Assembly: GCA_001797035.1 (NCBI GenBank)
Contig: MGOE01000071.1
Location: 91,228 to 98,154 of the forward strand
Direction: 5' to 3'
DNA length: 6,927 bases
From: Chloroflexi bacterium RBG_16_72_14
Lineage (GTDB): Bacteria > Chloroflexota > Limnocylindria > Limnocylindrales > CSP1-4
Part shown: one piece after another, positions 1 to 5,945 of the stretch
Position numbering within the stretch: position 1 is the first letter of the stretch
Layout: the number at the start of each line of letters is the position of its first letter
The notes under the pieces: generated by a model
The model's input: only the letters and a program-made list of their open reading frames with translations
What the model was told of the DNA's origin: nothing
Databases searched by the model: none
Made by a program: the position numbers and the translations under genes

Positions 1-647
1 GGCGTTGGGGCGTGACGCCGTGGCCAGAGTCCGCCGGTTGATGCCATCCAGTCGGCGATCGCGTTGCAGGCGGCGTCCATGTCGTCGTCGGTCGTGTCCA
101 GCTCGAGGACCGGCAGGATCGATTCCGAGGCCAGCCGCCGGAGCAGGTCCTGCTCGCGCCGGAACACGTCCAGGTCGTCGTACTGGGACGGCTTCCCCGA
201 CACGAGCAGCCGCTCCTCGCGCGCGGCCTCCCACGTGCCGTCTCGCCGGGTGCACACGACGAGGTGCACGTCAAGGGGCCGGAGCCGCTCCTCCAGCCAC
301 CCGAAGTCCACGTCGTGCCCGTGCTCGGCGAGCTGGAACGCGCGCGCCGAGAGGTGGAACCGATCGATGATCCAGGAGTAGTGCGGCTGGAGCTCGATCA
401 GCCGGGTCCAGGCATCGAACACCGCCATCGCCTGGGCCTCCTCCTCGCCGCCTGGCTCGAAGTTGATCGGGCCGCGGCCCCACGGGAACGGGGTGAACCC
501 GCACCACTCGGCGGAGATCAGCGGCGAGTGGTAGCGGTAGCGCCGCGGGCCCACGATCCGCGGATGCTCGTTGAGGGCGAAGGCGAGATCCGTCTTGTGG
601 GTGAGGCGGGTCCCCTCGAGGATGACCTTGGGCGTCAGCTTGGACAT
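1..647 (-). CDS. Thymidylate kinase-like P-loop protein with degenerate Walker A, 3' end cut by window edge
   Basis: Read on the minus strand from ATG at 647-645, the frame stays open for 215 codons to the window edge, so the C-terminus is missing. Seen: a beta strand and P-loop-like segment at residues 7-19 (VILEGTRLTHKT), where the last Gly of GxxxxGK[ST] is His17 while Lys18-Thr19 are kept. IIDRFHLSARAFQ (93-105) matches the DR[FY/H] segment of dTMP and deoxynucleoside kinases. An Arg-rich, lid-like stretch lies at 133-147 (TRRDGTWEAAREERL). Kinases of this fold are usually 200-230 aa, so little is probably missing. The start is chosen because it lies 11 residues before the P-loop Gly; no clear Shine-Dalgarno precedes it. 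Inferred role: nucleotide/nucleoside kinase-like or nucleotide-binding protein, substrate unknown. The gene is divergent from the ybaK gene. The fold is fairly secure; catalytic activity is doubtful. Confidence 0.72.
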   Translation of the reverse strand, partial: MSKLTPKVILEGTRLTHKTDLAFALNEHPRIVGPRRYRYHSPLISAEWCGFTPFPWGRGPINFEPGGEEEAQAMAVFDAWTRLIELQPHYSWIIDRFHLSARAFQLAEHGHDVDFGWLEERLRPLDVHLVVCTRRDGTWEAAREERLLVSGKPSQYDDLDVFRREQDLLRRLASESILPVLELDTTDDDMDAACNAIADWMASTGGLWPRRHAPT

Positions 648-657
648 GGCGGGATCG

Positions 658-663
658 AGGGTA
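658..663 (-). promoter_or_regulatory. Possible -10 box of a leaderless promoter for the kinase-like gene
   Basis: On the minus strand the hexamer TACCCT (658-663) fits TANNNT. It ends 10 nt before the ATG at 647, which would place transcription start only a few bases before the start codon. The absence of a Shine-Dalgarno sequence before this ATG agrees with leaderless expression. No convincing -35 element is visible, and a TANNNT match is common by chance. Confidence 0.2.
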
Positions 664-675
664 GCGGACCGAACG

Positions 676-729
676 GTGCCGCCACGGGGCCATCCAGCGG
701 ACGGGAATCGTGCCGCCAAGGGGCCATCC
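676..729. repeat. Pair of 20-bp direct repeats in the divergent intergenic region
   Basis: Two copies of GTGCCGCCANGGGGCCATCC, at 676-695 and 710-729, differ at one position (C versus A) and are spaced 34 bp start to start. They lie in the 204-bp gap between the minus-strand kinase-like gene and the plus-strand ybaK gene, just upstream of the former's start codon. They could be an operator bound by a regulator, or part of a dispersed intergenic repeat family. The sequence alone does not decide. Confidence 0.6.
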
Positions 730-802
730 GCCCCGGGCCGACCCCGACCGATGCCACTCGCCCGTGACGTGGTCGACGTGCATGCTCGATCGCGGATCGG
801 AC

Positions 803-845
803 GCCCGGAGACTTCCGGCTCCGGGGCAACCGCCCGGAGAGGAGG
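803..845 (+). promoter_or_regulatory. Two mutually exclusive hairpins ending at the ybaK Shine-Dalgarno
   Basis: The segment CTCCGGG (819-825) is perfectly complementary to CCCGGAG at 804-810 (8-nt loop) and equally to CCCGGAG at 833-839 (7-nt loop). Both partners sit inside a 10-bp direct repeat, CGCCCGGAGA, at 802-811 and 831-840. The downstream pairing abuts the Shine-Dalgarno AGGAGG (840-845), which lies 6 nt before the ATG at 852. The two stems cannot form together, an arrangement resembling a translational switch. GC-rich 7-bp stems also arise by chance in such DNA, and no known riboswitch class is recognised. Confidence 0.35.
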
Positions 846-851
846 CGCGCC

Positions 852-1370
852 ATGGCCGTTGACAACCCGAGGACGGAGGGCCCCCACGCGGGCCTGCTCG
901 ACTGGCTCGCGGGGCGGCGCGTCGAGTACGAGCTCCACGAGCACCCCGAGACGTTCACCGCCGAGGCCACCGCGCGCGCCGAGCACATCGACCCGCGCCG
1001 GTTCGCCAAGGTCGTGGGCATCGCCACCAACGACGGTCGCCGGGTGCTGCTCCTCGTCGACGCCCCCGACCACGTCGACCTCGCCAAGGCGCGCCGGATC
1101 CTGGGCGCCGCCGACGTTCGCCTGCTGACCGAGCCCGAGTTCGCCGCCCTCGCACCCGAGTGCGACCCCGGCACGATCCCGCCGATCCCGGAGCTGGTCG
1201 GGGTGCCGGTGTACGCGGACTTCGCCCTCCGCGACGCCCCGATGCTCTCCTTCCACGCCGGGAGCCACCGCTACACGGTCCACGTGGACCGGGCGGCCTG
1301 GGAGCGGACGTCCGGGATCGCCTACGCAGACATCGCCCAGGGCGACGAGACACCCGCCTGGGCCCGCTGA
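852..1370 (+). CDS. ybaK: YbaK/EbsC-family aminoacyl-tRNA deacylase
   Basis: 172 aa, a usual length for single-domain YbaK/ProX trans-editing proteins, which hydrolyse misacylated tRNAs (for example Cys-tRNAPro or Ala-tRNAPro) in the cytoplasm. Seen: an N-terminal helix and the VEYELHEHPET strand (24-34); RFAKVVGI (50-57), whose Lys53 matches the conserved lysine of the family's active pocket; and a Gly/Pro loop PGTIPPI (106-112) where the family carries its substrate-binding GxxP loop. The SFHAGSHRYTVHVD core strand is at 133-146. The start is well set by AGGAGG 6 nt upstream. The next gene begins 12 nt after the stop, so the two probably share a transcript. Which tRNA is edited cannot be read from the sequence. 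The symbol is a family name and does not claim orthology with E. coli YbaK. Confidence 0.85.
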   Translation: MAVDNPRTEGPHAGLLDWLAGRRVEYELHEHPETFTAEATARAEHIDPRRFAKVVGIATNDGRRVLLLVDAPDHVDLAKARRILGAADVRLLTEPEFAALAPECDPGTIPPIPELVGVPVYADFALRDAPMLSFHAGSHRYTVHVDRAAWERTSGIAYADIAQGDETPAWAR

Positions 1371-1382
1371 CCGGAGGCCATC

Positions 1383-1835
1383 ATGCACGTACGAACGGCG
1401 GAGGCCGCCACGACCCTCGTCTGGATCGACAGCGAGGAGGCGATCATCGTGCGCTGGGCCGACCGGGCGACGGTCGAGCGGATCCGGTCCAACGTGCCGG
1501 GACGGCACCGGTCCAGCGGCCACCATCGCTTCGACCCGCTCGTCCGCCATGGCGGCGGCGAGGCCGATGCCGCCGAGCGCGCGCGGCGGAACCACCTCCG
1601 GGCGTTCCTCGAGGAGGTCGCGGGCCACGTCCCGGACGCGGATGACGTGACCGTCGTGGGTCCGGGGGTCGTCCGCGAGCGCCTGGAGCGGAACCTGCGG
1701 TCCGAGGACCGCAAGCACGGCCGGCGACGGCACGTCCACTCGGCGGCGGCGGAGCGGCTCACCGAGCAGGAGCTCGTGGCCCACGTCCGCGAGCTTGCCG
1801 GTGACGCGCCGCACCGTCTCGGTGTCCAGGAGTAG
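1383..1835 (+). CDS. eRF1-domain-2-like ('translational machinery protein') small protein
   Basis: 150 aa, with GGAGG (1373-1377) 5 nt before the ATG and only 12 nt after the ybaK stop. Seen: LVWIDSEEAIIVRW (12-25), resembling the VWIDHxEA opening strand of small bacterial proteins often labelled 'translational machinery protein' and related to archaeo-eukaryotic release factor (eRF1) domain 2. A His/Arg/Gly-rich linker follows (36-72), then helix FLEEVAG (75-81), a strand-turn DDVTVVGPGVVRERLERNL (87-105) and a closing helix LTEQELVAHVREL (126-138). This pattern matches the alternating alpha/beta layout of the family. There are no membrane segments and no cysteines. The inferred role is ribosome- or tRNA-associated stress function, consistent with the neighbouring tRNA editing gene. 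The family call rests on motif resemblance and is moderate; biochemical function is unknown. Confidence 0.6.
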   Translation: MHVRTAEAATTLVWIDSEEAIIVRWADRATVERIRSNVPGRHRSSGHHRFDPLVRHGGGEADAAERARRNHLRAFLEEVAGHVPDADDVTVVGPGVVRERLERNLRSEDRKHGRRRHVHSAAAERLTEQELVAHVRELAGDAPHRLGVQE

Positions 1836-1865
1836 GCGCCCACGCACCGCGCCCGGACCATCGGC

Positions 1866-1885
1866 TGACCGGTCGGGATGACCGG
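1866..1885. repeat. Short inverted/direct repeat upstream of the oxidoreductase operon
   Basis: GACCGGTC (1867-1874, itself palindromic) is followed after 5 nt by GACCGG (1880-1885), and TGACCGG is repeated at 1866-1872 and 1879-1885 with a 13-bp period. It lies about 75 bp before the ferredoxin subunit start, within the 125-bp gap 1836-1960 that must hold any promoter for the operon. It could be an operator. The motif is short and GC-rich, so chance is a real alternative. No -35/-10 pair is convincing in this gap. Confidence 0.25.
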
Positions 1886-1960
1886 CCCGTGGGGACGTGA
1901 CTCTTCGGCCCTCCCCGGCCGCCCGGCACGGCGCCATCCTCGGAGACCGGAGGTGCCTGC

Positions 1961-2245
1961 ATGGCCATGTCCACGCCGCTCGTCGACGCCCCACTCCGGC
2001 CGTTCGACAGTGGCCCCCCGGCGTTCGTGCCGGTGCTCGTCGCGAGCGAACGATGCAAGGGATGCTCCCTGTGCGTCGATGCCTGTCCACCGCACGTCCT
2101 CGCCCTCGACCTGGGCGTCGTGAACGCGATGGGCTACCACCCGGCCAGGCTGATCGACGCCGCCGGATGCACGAGCTGCGCGAAGTGCGCGCGGGTCTGC
2201 CCGGATGCCGTCTTCACGATCTTCGCTCCGCCCAGGGGGGCATGA
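1961..2245 (+). CDS. vorD: 2-oxoacid:ferredoxin oxidoreductase delta subunit (2[4Fe-4S] ferredoxin)
   Basis: 94 aa. Two complete CxxCxxCxxxCP motifs are visible, at Cys32/35/38/42 and Cys70/73/76/80, so it should carry two [4Fe-4S] clusters. The spacer with MGYHP (57-61) is typical of the KorD/VorD-type delta subunit, which takes electrons from the TPP-bearing beta subunit and hands them to soluble ferredoxin. The first 28 residues form a Pro-rich leader before the first cluster. The start at 1961 is supported by GGAGG (1949-1953) 7 nt upstream; a second in-frame ATG at 1967 is possible. It opens the operon; the alpha subunit ATG lies 3 nt after its stop. The subunit role is secure, while the 'vor' name follows the alpha subunit. 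Confidence 0.88.
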   Translation: MAMSTPLVDAPLRPFDSGPPAFVPVLVASERCKGCSLCVDACPPHVLALDLGVVNAMGYHPARLIDAAGCTSCAKCARVCPDAVFTIFAPPRGA

Positions 2246-2248
2246 CCG

Positions 2249-3448
2249 ATGGCCGTCCTCGATCGTCCCGCGGGCGCCGGGCGCCCGCACGTCGTCGCCT
2301 CGCCGCCCGGGACCGGCGTCGAGGCGCCCCTCCCCGACCGGGTCCTGATGAAGGGCAACGAGGCGATCGCCGAGGCCGCGATCGCCGCCGGCTGCGACGC
2401 CTACTTCGGCTACCCGATCACCCCCCAGGCCGAGCTCCTGGAGTGGATGGCGCGCCGGATGCCCGAGGAGGGCCGCGCGTTCGTCCAGGCCGAGAGCGAG
2501 CTGGCCGCGATCAACATGGCCCTCGGCGCCGCGGCGGCCGGGGCGCGGGTCCTCGTTTCCAGCTCCAGCCCCGGCATCAGCCTGATGGCCGAGGGCATGT
2601 CCTACATGGCGGGCTCGCGGCTGCCGGTCGTGCTGGTCAACGTGATGCGCGGCGGCCCGGGCCTGGGCAGCATCGGCGCCTCGCAGGCCGACTACCTCCA
2701 GGCGACCAAGGGCCACGGGCACGGCGACTACCGGGTGCCGGTGCTGGCACCATCGTCCATCGCCGAGGCGATCGAGCTCGTGGGCGATGCGTTCGTGCTC
2801 GCCGAGCGCTACCGGACGCCGGTGATGATCCTCGCCGACGGGATCCTGGGCCAGGCCATGGAGCCGGTCGTGCCGCGCTTCCGGTCGATCCCCAAGCCGA
2901 CGGCCGACTGGATCCTCGAGGGTGCCGCGGGCCGCGATCCGCGCGTCGTCCGCTCGCTCCACATCCGGCCCGACGAGCTGGAGGAGGCCAACGAGGTCCT
3001 GCAGGCGACGTACGCCGAGATCACCGCGAAGGAGCGGCGCTGGGCCGGCGAATCGCTGGACGGCGCCGAGGTCGTCGTGGTCGCCTACGGCACCGCCGCG
3101 CGGGTCGCGCGGACGGCCGTGGAGCGGGCGCGCGAGGATGGGCTGCGGGCCGGGCTGTTCCGGCCGATCACGCTGTGGCCGTTCCCCGCGCCCGCGCTCC
3201 GGGAGGCGGCCGCGGGCGCCCGGGCCGTGCTGGCGGTCGAGCTCTCGGCGGGCCAGCTGGTCGAGGACGTCAGGCTGGCCATCGAGGGCACGGTACCCGT
3301 GTTCCACCACGGCCGGACGGGCGGGATGGTCCCCAGCCCCGACGAGGTCGTGGCCGCGATGCGCAAGGCCTGGGCCGTGACGCCGGGGAAGGCGCCCACC
3401 CGGCCGGGGACGGTGACGCCGGAGACGGCGCCGGGAGGTGTCCGATGA
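2249..3448 (+). CDS. vorB: 2-oxoacid:ferredoxin oxidoreductase alpha subunit, VorB type
   Basis: 399 aa. The pyrimidine-binding (POR_N) domain spans about 34-215, with MKGNEAIAEAAIAAGC (34-49), GYPITPQ (54-60), QAESELAAIN (80-89), SSSSPGISLM (104-113) and NVMRGGPGLG (131-140). The transketolase C-terminal-like domain spans about 273-375, with VAYGTAAR (278-285) and FRPITLWPFP (304-313). The SSSSPGISLM and NVMRGGPGLG segments match VorB (3-methyl-2-oxobutanoate:ferredoxin oxidoreductase) better than KorA as remembered, suggesting branched-chain 2-oxoacid oxidation to acyl-CoA, although specificity cannot be proved by motifs. The family usually starts right at MKGNE. Here about 33 Pro/Gly-rich residues precede it, supported by AGGGGGG (2234-2240) 8 nt before the ATG at 2249, whereas the ATG at 2348 (Met34) has no good ribosome site. 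The C-terminal tail (about 378-399) is Pro/Thr/Gly-rich. Confidence 0.88.
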   Translation: MAVLDRPAGAGRPHVVASPPGTGVEAPLPDRVLMKGNEAIAEAAIAAGCDAYFGYPITPQAELLEWMARRMPEEGRAFVQAESELAAINMALGAAAAGARVLVSSSSPGISLMAEGMSYMAGSRLPVVLVNVMRGGPGLGSIGASQADYLQATKGHGHGDYRVPVLAPSSIAEAIELVGDAFVLAERYRTPVMILADGILGQAMEPVVPRFRSIPKPTADWILEGAAGRDPRVVRSLHIRPDELEEANEVLQATYAEITAKERRWAGESLDGAEVVVVAYGTAARVARTAVERAREDGLRAGLFRPITLWPFPAPALREAAAGARAVLAVELSAGQLVEDVRLAIEGTVPVFHHGRTGGMVPSPDEVVAAMRKAWAVTPGKAPTRPGTVTPETAPGGVR

Positions 3449-4383
3449 CCATGAAGCCCGAGGTCGGGCCGCTCCCGCTTCGGCGGCCGGCGACGGGGAC
3501 ACCCGACGCGCCGGCCGCAGCCCGCACCATCTACCGCCGACCGATCCTGCTCTCCGCCCAGCCCACGAGCTACTGCCCGGGATGCGGCCACGGAATCGTC
3601 CACCGGCTGATCGCCGAGGTCCTCGAGGAGCTTGGCGTCGCGGACCGGACGATCCTCGTCGGGTCGGTGGGCTGCGCGGTGTTCGCGTACGACTACCTGC
3701 GGCTCGACGCCGTGGAGTCGCCACACGGGCGCGCGGCTGCGGTCGCGACCGGCGTCAAGCGCTACCGGCCGGACCGCGTCGTGTTCACCTACCAGGGCGA
3801 TGGCGACCTCGCCGCCATCGGCACCGCGGAGATCGTCCACGCGGCGGCTCGCGGCGAGCGGATCACCGTGATCTTCGTCAACAACGGGATCTACGGCATG
3901 ACGGGCGGCCAGATGGCCCCGACCACGCTGGCGGGCCAGAAGACGACGTCAAGCCCGCTGGGGCGCGACACGCGCACGCAGGGCTACCCGCTGCCGGTGA
4001 CCGAGCTGCTGTCGCTGCTGCCGGGCGTCGCGTACGCGGCCCGCGGCTGCATCGCCGAGCCCGGGCTGATCGGCAAGACCAAGGCGATGATCCGGCGGGC
4101 GTTCGACGTCCAGCTCGAGGACACCGGCCTCTCCATCGTGGAGGTGCTGTCCACCTGCCCAGTGGGCTGGGGCATGACCCCGACCGAATCGATGCAGCGC
4201 CTGGAGTCCGAGGTGATGGGCGCCTACCCGGTCGGCCTGTTCGTGGACCGCGCGAAGGGCGTCGGACAGGCGATGCCGGCACCGGTCGGCAGAGCCTCGC
4301 CGGCCGGCGGCTGCGCGGCGGCGGCGCCGGGACCCGGCGTGCCCGCCAAGGAAGCCGGCCCGGCCCGGCCGGCGGAGGCGTGA
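3445..4383 (+). CDS. vorA: 2-oxoacid:ferredoxin oxidoreductase beta subunit (TPP-binding)
   Basis: 312 aa from the ATG at 3445, which overlaps the alpha stop as ATGA; GGAGGT (3434-3439) lies 5 nt upstream. An ATG at 3451 would drop two residues. This is the catalytic TPP subunit. CPGCGHG (44-50), Cys77 in GSVGCA and Cys238 in STCPVGW are the expected four ligands (Cys44, 47, 77, 238) of the beta-subunit [4Fe-4S] cluster. GDG (118-120) with NN (146-147) is the classic TPP/Mg motif, and GIYGMTGGQMAPTT (148-161) follows it as in the family. The core ends near 272. Residues 1-35 and 273-312 are Pro/Ala/Gly-rich extensions, the latter containing one extra Cys290. The same frame stays open far upstream (to 1897), but that part is out-of-frame shadow across the delta and alpha genes. 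Confidence 0.9.
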   Translation: MTMKPEVGPLPLRRPATGTPDAPAAARTIYRRPILLSAQPTSYCPGCGHGIVHRLIAEVLEELGVADRTILVGSVGCAVFAYDYLRLDAVESPHGRAAAVATGVKRYRPDRVVFTYQGDGDLAAIGTAEIVHAAARGERITVIFVNNGIYGMTGGQMAPTTLAGQKTTSSPLGRDTRTQGYPLPVTELLSLLPGVAYAARGCIAEPGLIGKTKAMIRRAFDVQLEDTGLSIVEVLSTCPVGWGMTPTESMQRLESEVMGAYPVGLFVDRAKGVGQAMPAPVGRASPAGGCAAAAPGPGVPAKEAGPARPAEA

Positions 4384-4385
4384 CG

Positions 4386-4937
4386 ATGGAACGCTCCACG
4401 ATCTTCGCCGGGTTCGGCGGCCAGGGGATCCTGTTCGCCGGCCGGGTGCTCGCCGAGGCCGCCATGGTCGAAGGGCGCGAGGTCCTGTGGATCCCGTCCT
4501 ACGGCCCGGAGATGCGCGGCGGCACGGCGTCCTGCACGGTCATCGTGGCGGACCGCCAGATCGGGTCGCCGATCGTCGACCGGGCCGACCACGCGGTCGT
4601 GCTCAACCCGCCCTCGATGGCCAGGTACACGCCGCTGGTGGCCGCCGAGGGCCTGCTGGTCGTGAACACCACGCTCATCGAGGCGGAGCCCGGTCGCGAT
4701 GACATCGAGGTGCTGTCCGTGCCCTGCACCGCGCTCGCGCGCCGGGCCGGCGACGACAAGCTGGTGTCGGTGGTCGCGCTGGGCGCCCTCGTGGGCAGGC
4801 GGCGGTTCGTCGAGCCGGGCAGCATCCACGCGGCGTTCACGCGGGTGCTGGGGTCGAAGCGCCCGGACATGATCGCCCTCGACATCGCCGCCTTCGACGC
4901 CGGCTACGAGGCTGGGCTCGAGGAGGTCATCGCATAG
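4386..4937 (+). CDS. vorC: 2-oxoacid:ferredoxin oxidoreductase gamma subunit
   Basis: 183 aa, the usual length of a stand-alone gamma (POR/KOR catalytic-domain) subunit. Seen: GFGGQG (9-14), the family nucleotide/CoA-side loop; SYGPEMRGGTASC (38-50), diagnostic for KorC/VorC-type gamma subunits; and a conserved LVSVVALGALVG run (125-136). In the complex this subunit contributes to the CoA-binding site. The ATG at 4386 starts 2 nt after the beta stop, with GGAGG (4374-4378) inside the end of the beta gene, so translation is probably coupled. It closes the delta-alpha-beta-gamma operon. The 90-bp gap after it (4938-5027) holds no clear terminator: the palindrome at 4990-4999 is not followed by a T run. 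Confidence 0.9.
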   Translation: MERSTIFAGFGGQGILFAGRVLAEAAMVEGREVLWIPSYGPEMRGGTASCTVIVADRQIGSPIVDRADHAVVLNPPSMARYTPLVAAEGLLVVNTTLIEAEPGRDDIEVLSVPCTALARRAGDDKLVSVVALGALVGRRRFVEPGSIHAAFTRVLGSKRPDMIALDIAAFDAGYEAGLEEVIA

Positions 4938-5027
4938 CGGGTCAAGGGGGTTTGCATCCCGGCGGAAGATGTTGAGGGGACGGGGCAGGGCGCCGGCGCA
5001 GCGCGTCCGGGGTGAGGTGCGGCAGGC

Positions 5028-5945
5028 ATGAGGATCCTGGTCGCCATCGACGGCTCGGCCGAGGCGGCCGCGGGGCTGGAGTGGGTCGCCGGGCTGCCCT
5101 TGTCGGGGGCCGACGATGTCCTCCTGCTCACGGTGCTCAAGCCCGAGGATGCCCCCGGTCGCGCTCGCCGGGTGCACGAGCGGCACCTCGAGCTGCTCCT
5201 CCGGGACGTGTGGGCCACGCGACGAGACGAGGCGCGGCGGCTGCTGGCAGACGCGAGCGCGGCCGGCGCGATGTGGAGCGCGCGGACCCGCCAGGTGATC
5301 CGCGAGGGACATCCGGTGGCGGAGATCGACGCCGCCGCCCGGGAGCTCGGCGCCGATCTCGTCGTCGCCGGTCCGAGGGGTCGAGGCGCGGTCCCGGGGC
5401 TGCTCCTCGGGAGCGTCACGGGGTCCTTGCTCGGCGTTCTTGACCGGCCGCTGGTGGTGGCCCGGCGCCCGGTCGCGCTGCCGGACCCGATCCTCGTGGC
5501 GATCGACGGCTCGCCGGCCGCGGACGCCGCCATGGCCAGGATTGCGAGCTACGCCTGGACCGCCCGCGCGGTTATCACCGTCCTCGTCGTCGCGGCCGGG
5601 CGACCGGGTCGGTCGCTGGCCGGCGCCCTCGGCCGATCGGTGGCCGACCAGGACCGCCAGGACGCAGGGCGGATCGCGGCCGAGGCGGCCGAGCGACTCG
5701 CGGCCACGGGTCGCGCGGCGACGCCGCTGGTCGTCGAGGGCGACGGTGCGCGCCGGATCGTCGAGACGGGCGCGAGGCTGGGCGCCGGGCTGCTGGTGCT
5801 GGGCACGCGCGGCGGTGGCGGGTTCCCCGGCATGCTCGTCGGCAGCGTCGCCCAGCGCGTGGTCGCGACCGCGCGGCGGACGGTGATGGTGGTGCCACCC
5901 GACGCGTCCTCCCAGGGTGGCGGGGCGCCGGGGCTTGTCACGTGA
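5028..5945 (+). CDS. Tandem-domain universal stress protein (UspA family)
   Basis: 305 aa with two Usp domains, about 1-146 and 153-290. Each begins with a beta strand and Asp: ILVAIDGS at 3-10 and again at 155-162. Each ends with the ATP-binding pattern G-2x-G-9x-G-S: Gly115, Gly118, Gly128-Ser129 in domain 1, and Gly259, Gly262, Gly272-Ser273 in domain 2. Both domains should therefore bind ATP, unlike many tandem Usps where one site is lost (family knowledge). The start is the ATG at 5028, with GAGG (5014-5017) 10 nt upstream. There is no membrane segment or fused effector domain. The C-terminal 14 residues are Gly/Ser-rich and overlap the start of the next gene. Likely a cytoplasmic stress or energy-status protein; the partner or output is unknown. 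The repeated opening strands suggest internal duplication. Confidence 0.88.
   Translation: MRILVAIDGSAEAAAGLEWVAGLPLSGADDVLLLTVLKPEDAPGRARRVHERHLELLLRDVWATRRDEARRLLADASAAGAMWSARTRQVIREGHPVAEIDAAARELGADLVVAGPRGRGAVPGLLLGSVTGSLLGVLDRPLVVARRPVALPDPILVAIDGSPAADAAMARIASYAWTARAVITVLVVAAGRPGRSLAGALGRSVADQDRQDAGRIAAEAAERLAATGRAATPLVVEGDGARRIVETGARLGAGLLVLGTRGGGGFPGMLVGSVAQRVVATARRTVMVVPPDASSQGGGAPGLVT

Noticed and set aside
264..767. Plus-strand open frame opposite the kinase-like gene
   Set aside because: Its product has no domain features, while the minus-strand reading has clear kinase-like motifs over the same bases.
1906..1921. CGGCC-6nt-GGCCG hairpin as a terminator after the eRF1-like gene
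   Set aside because: The stem is only 5 bp with no T run, so it is not distinguishable from chance.
1897..3444. Upstream in-frame extension of the vorA reading frame
   Set aside because: The residues before 3445 are Arg/Gly/Ala-rich and lie out of frame over vorD and vorB. The ATG at 3445 has its own ribosome site and precedes the OFOR beta-subunit motifs.
1322..3724. 800-codon open frame on the minus strand
   Set aside because: It lies antisense to the eRF1-like, vorD, vorB and start of vorA genes. Its translation is Arg/Gly/His-rich with no recognisable domain, as expected from a GC-rich reverse frame.
3438..4385. Upstream extension of the vorC frame over vorA
   Set aside because: This is low-complexity shadow sequence; the gamma-subunit homology begins at the ATG at 4386, which has a GGAGG upstream.
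4978..5008. GGACG...CGTCC with internal palindrome GCGCCGGCGC as a terminator after vorC
   Set aside because: The outer stem is only 5 bp with a long interior and no T-rich tail follows. Such palindromes are frequent in GC-rich DNA.
4224..5312. 362-codon minus-strand frame
   Set aside because: It is antisense to vorC and the start of the Usp gene, with His/Arg/Pro/Gly-biased composition typical of a shadow frame.
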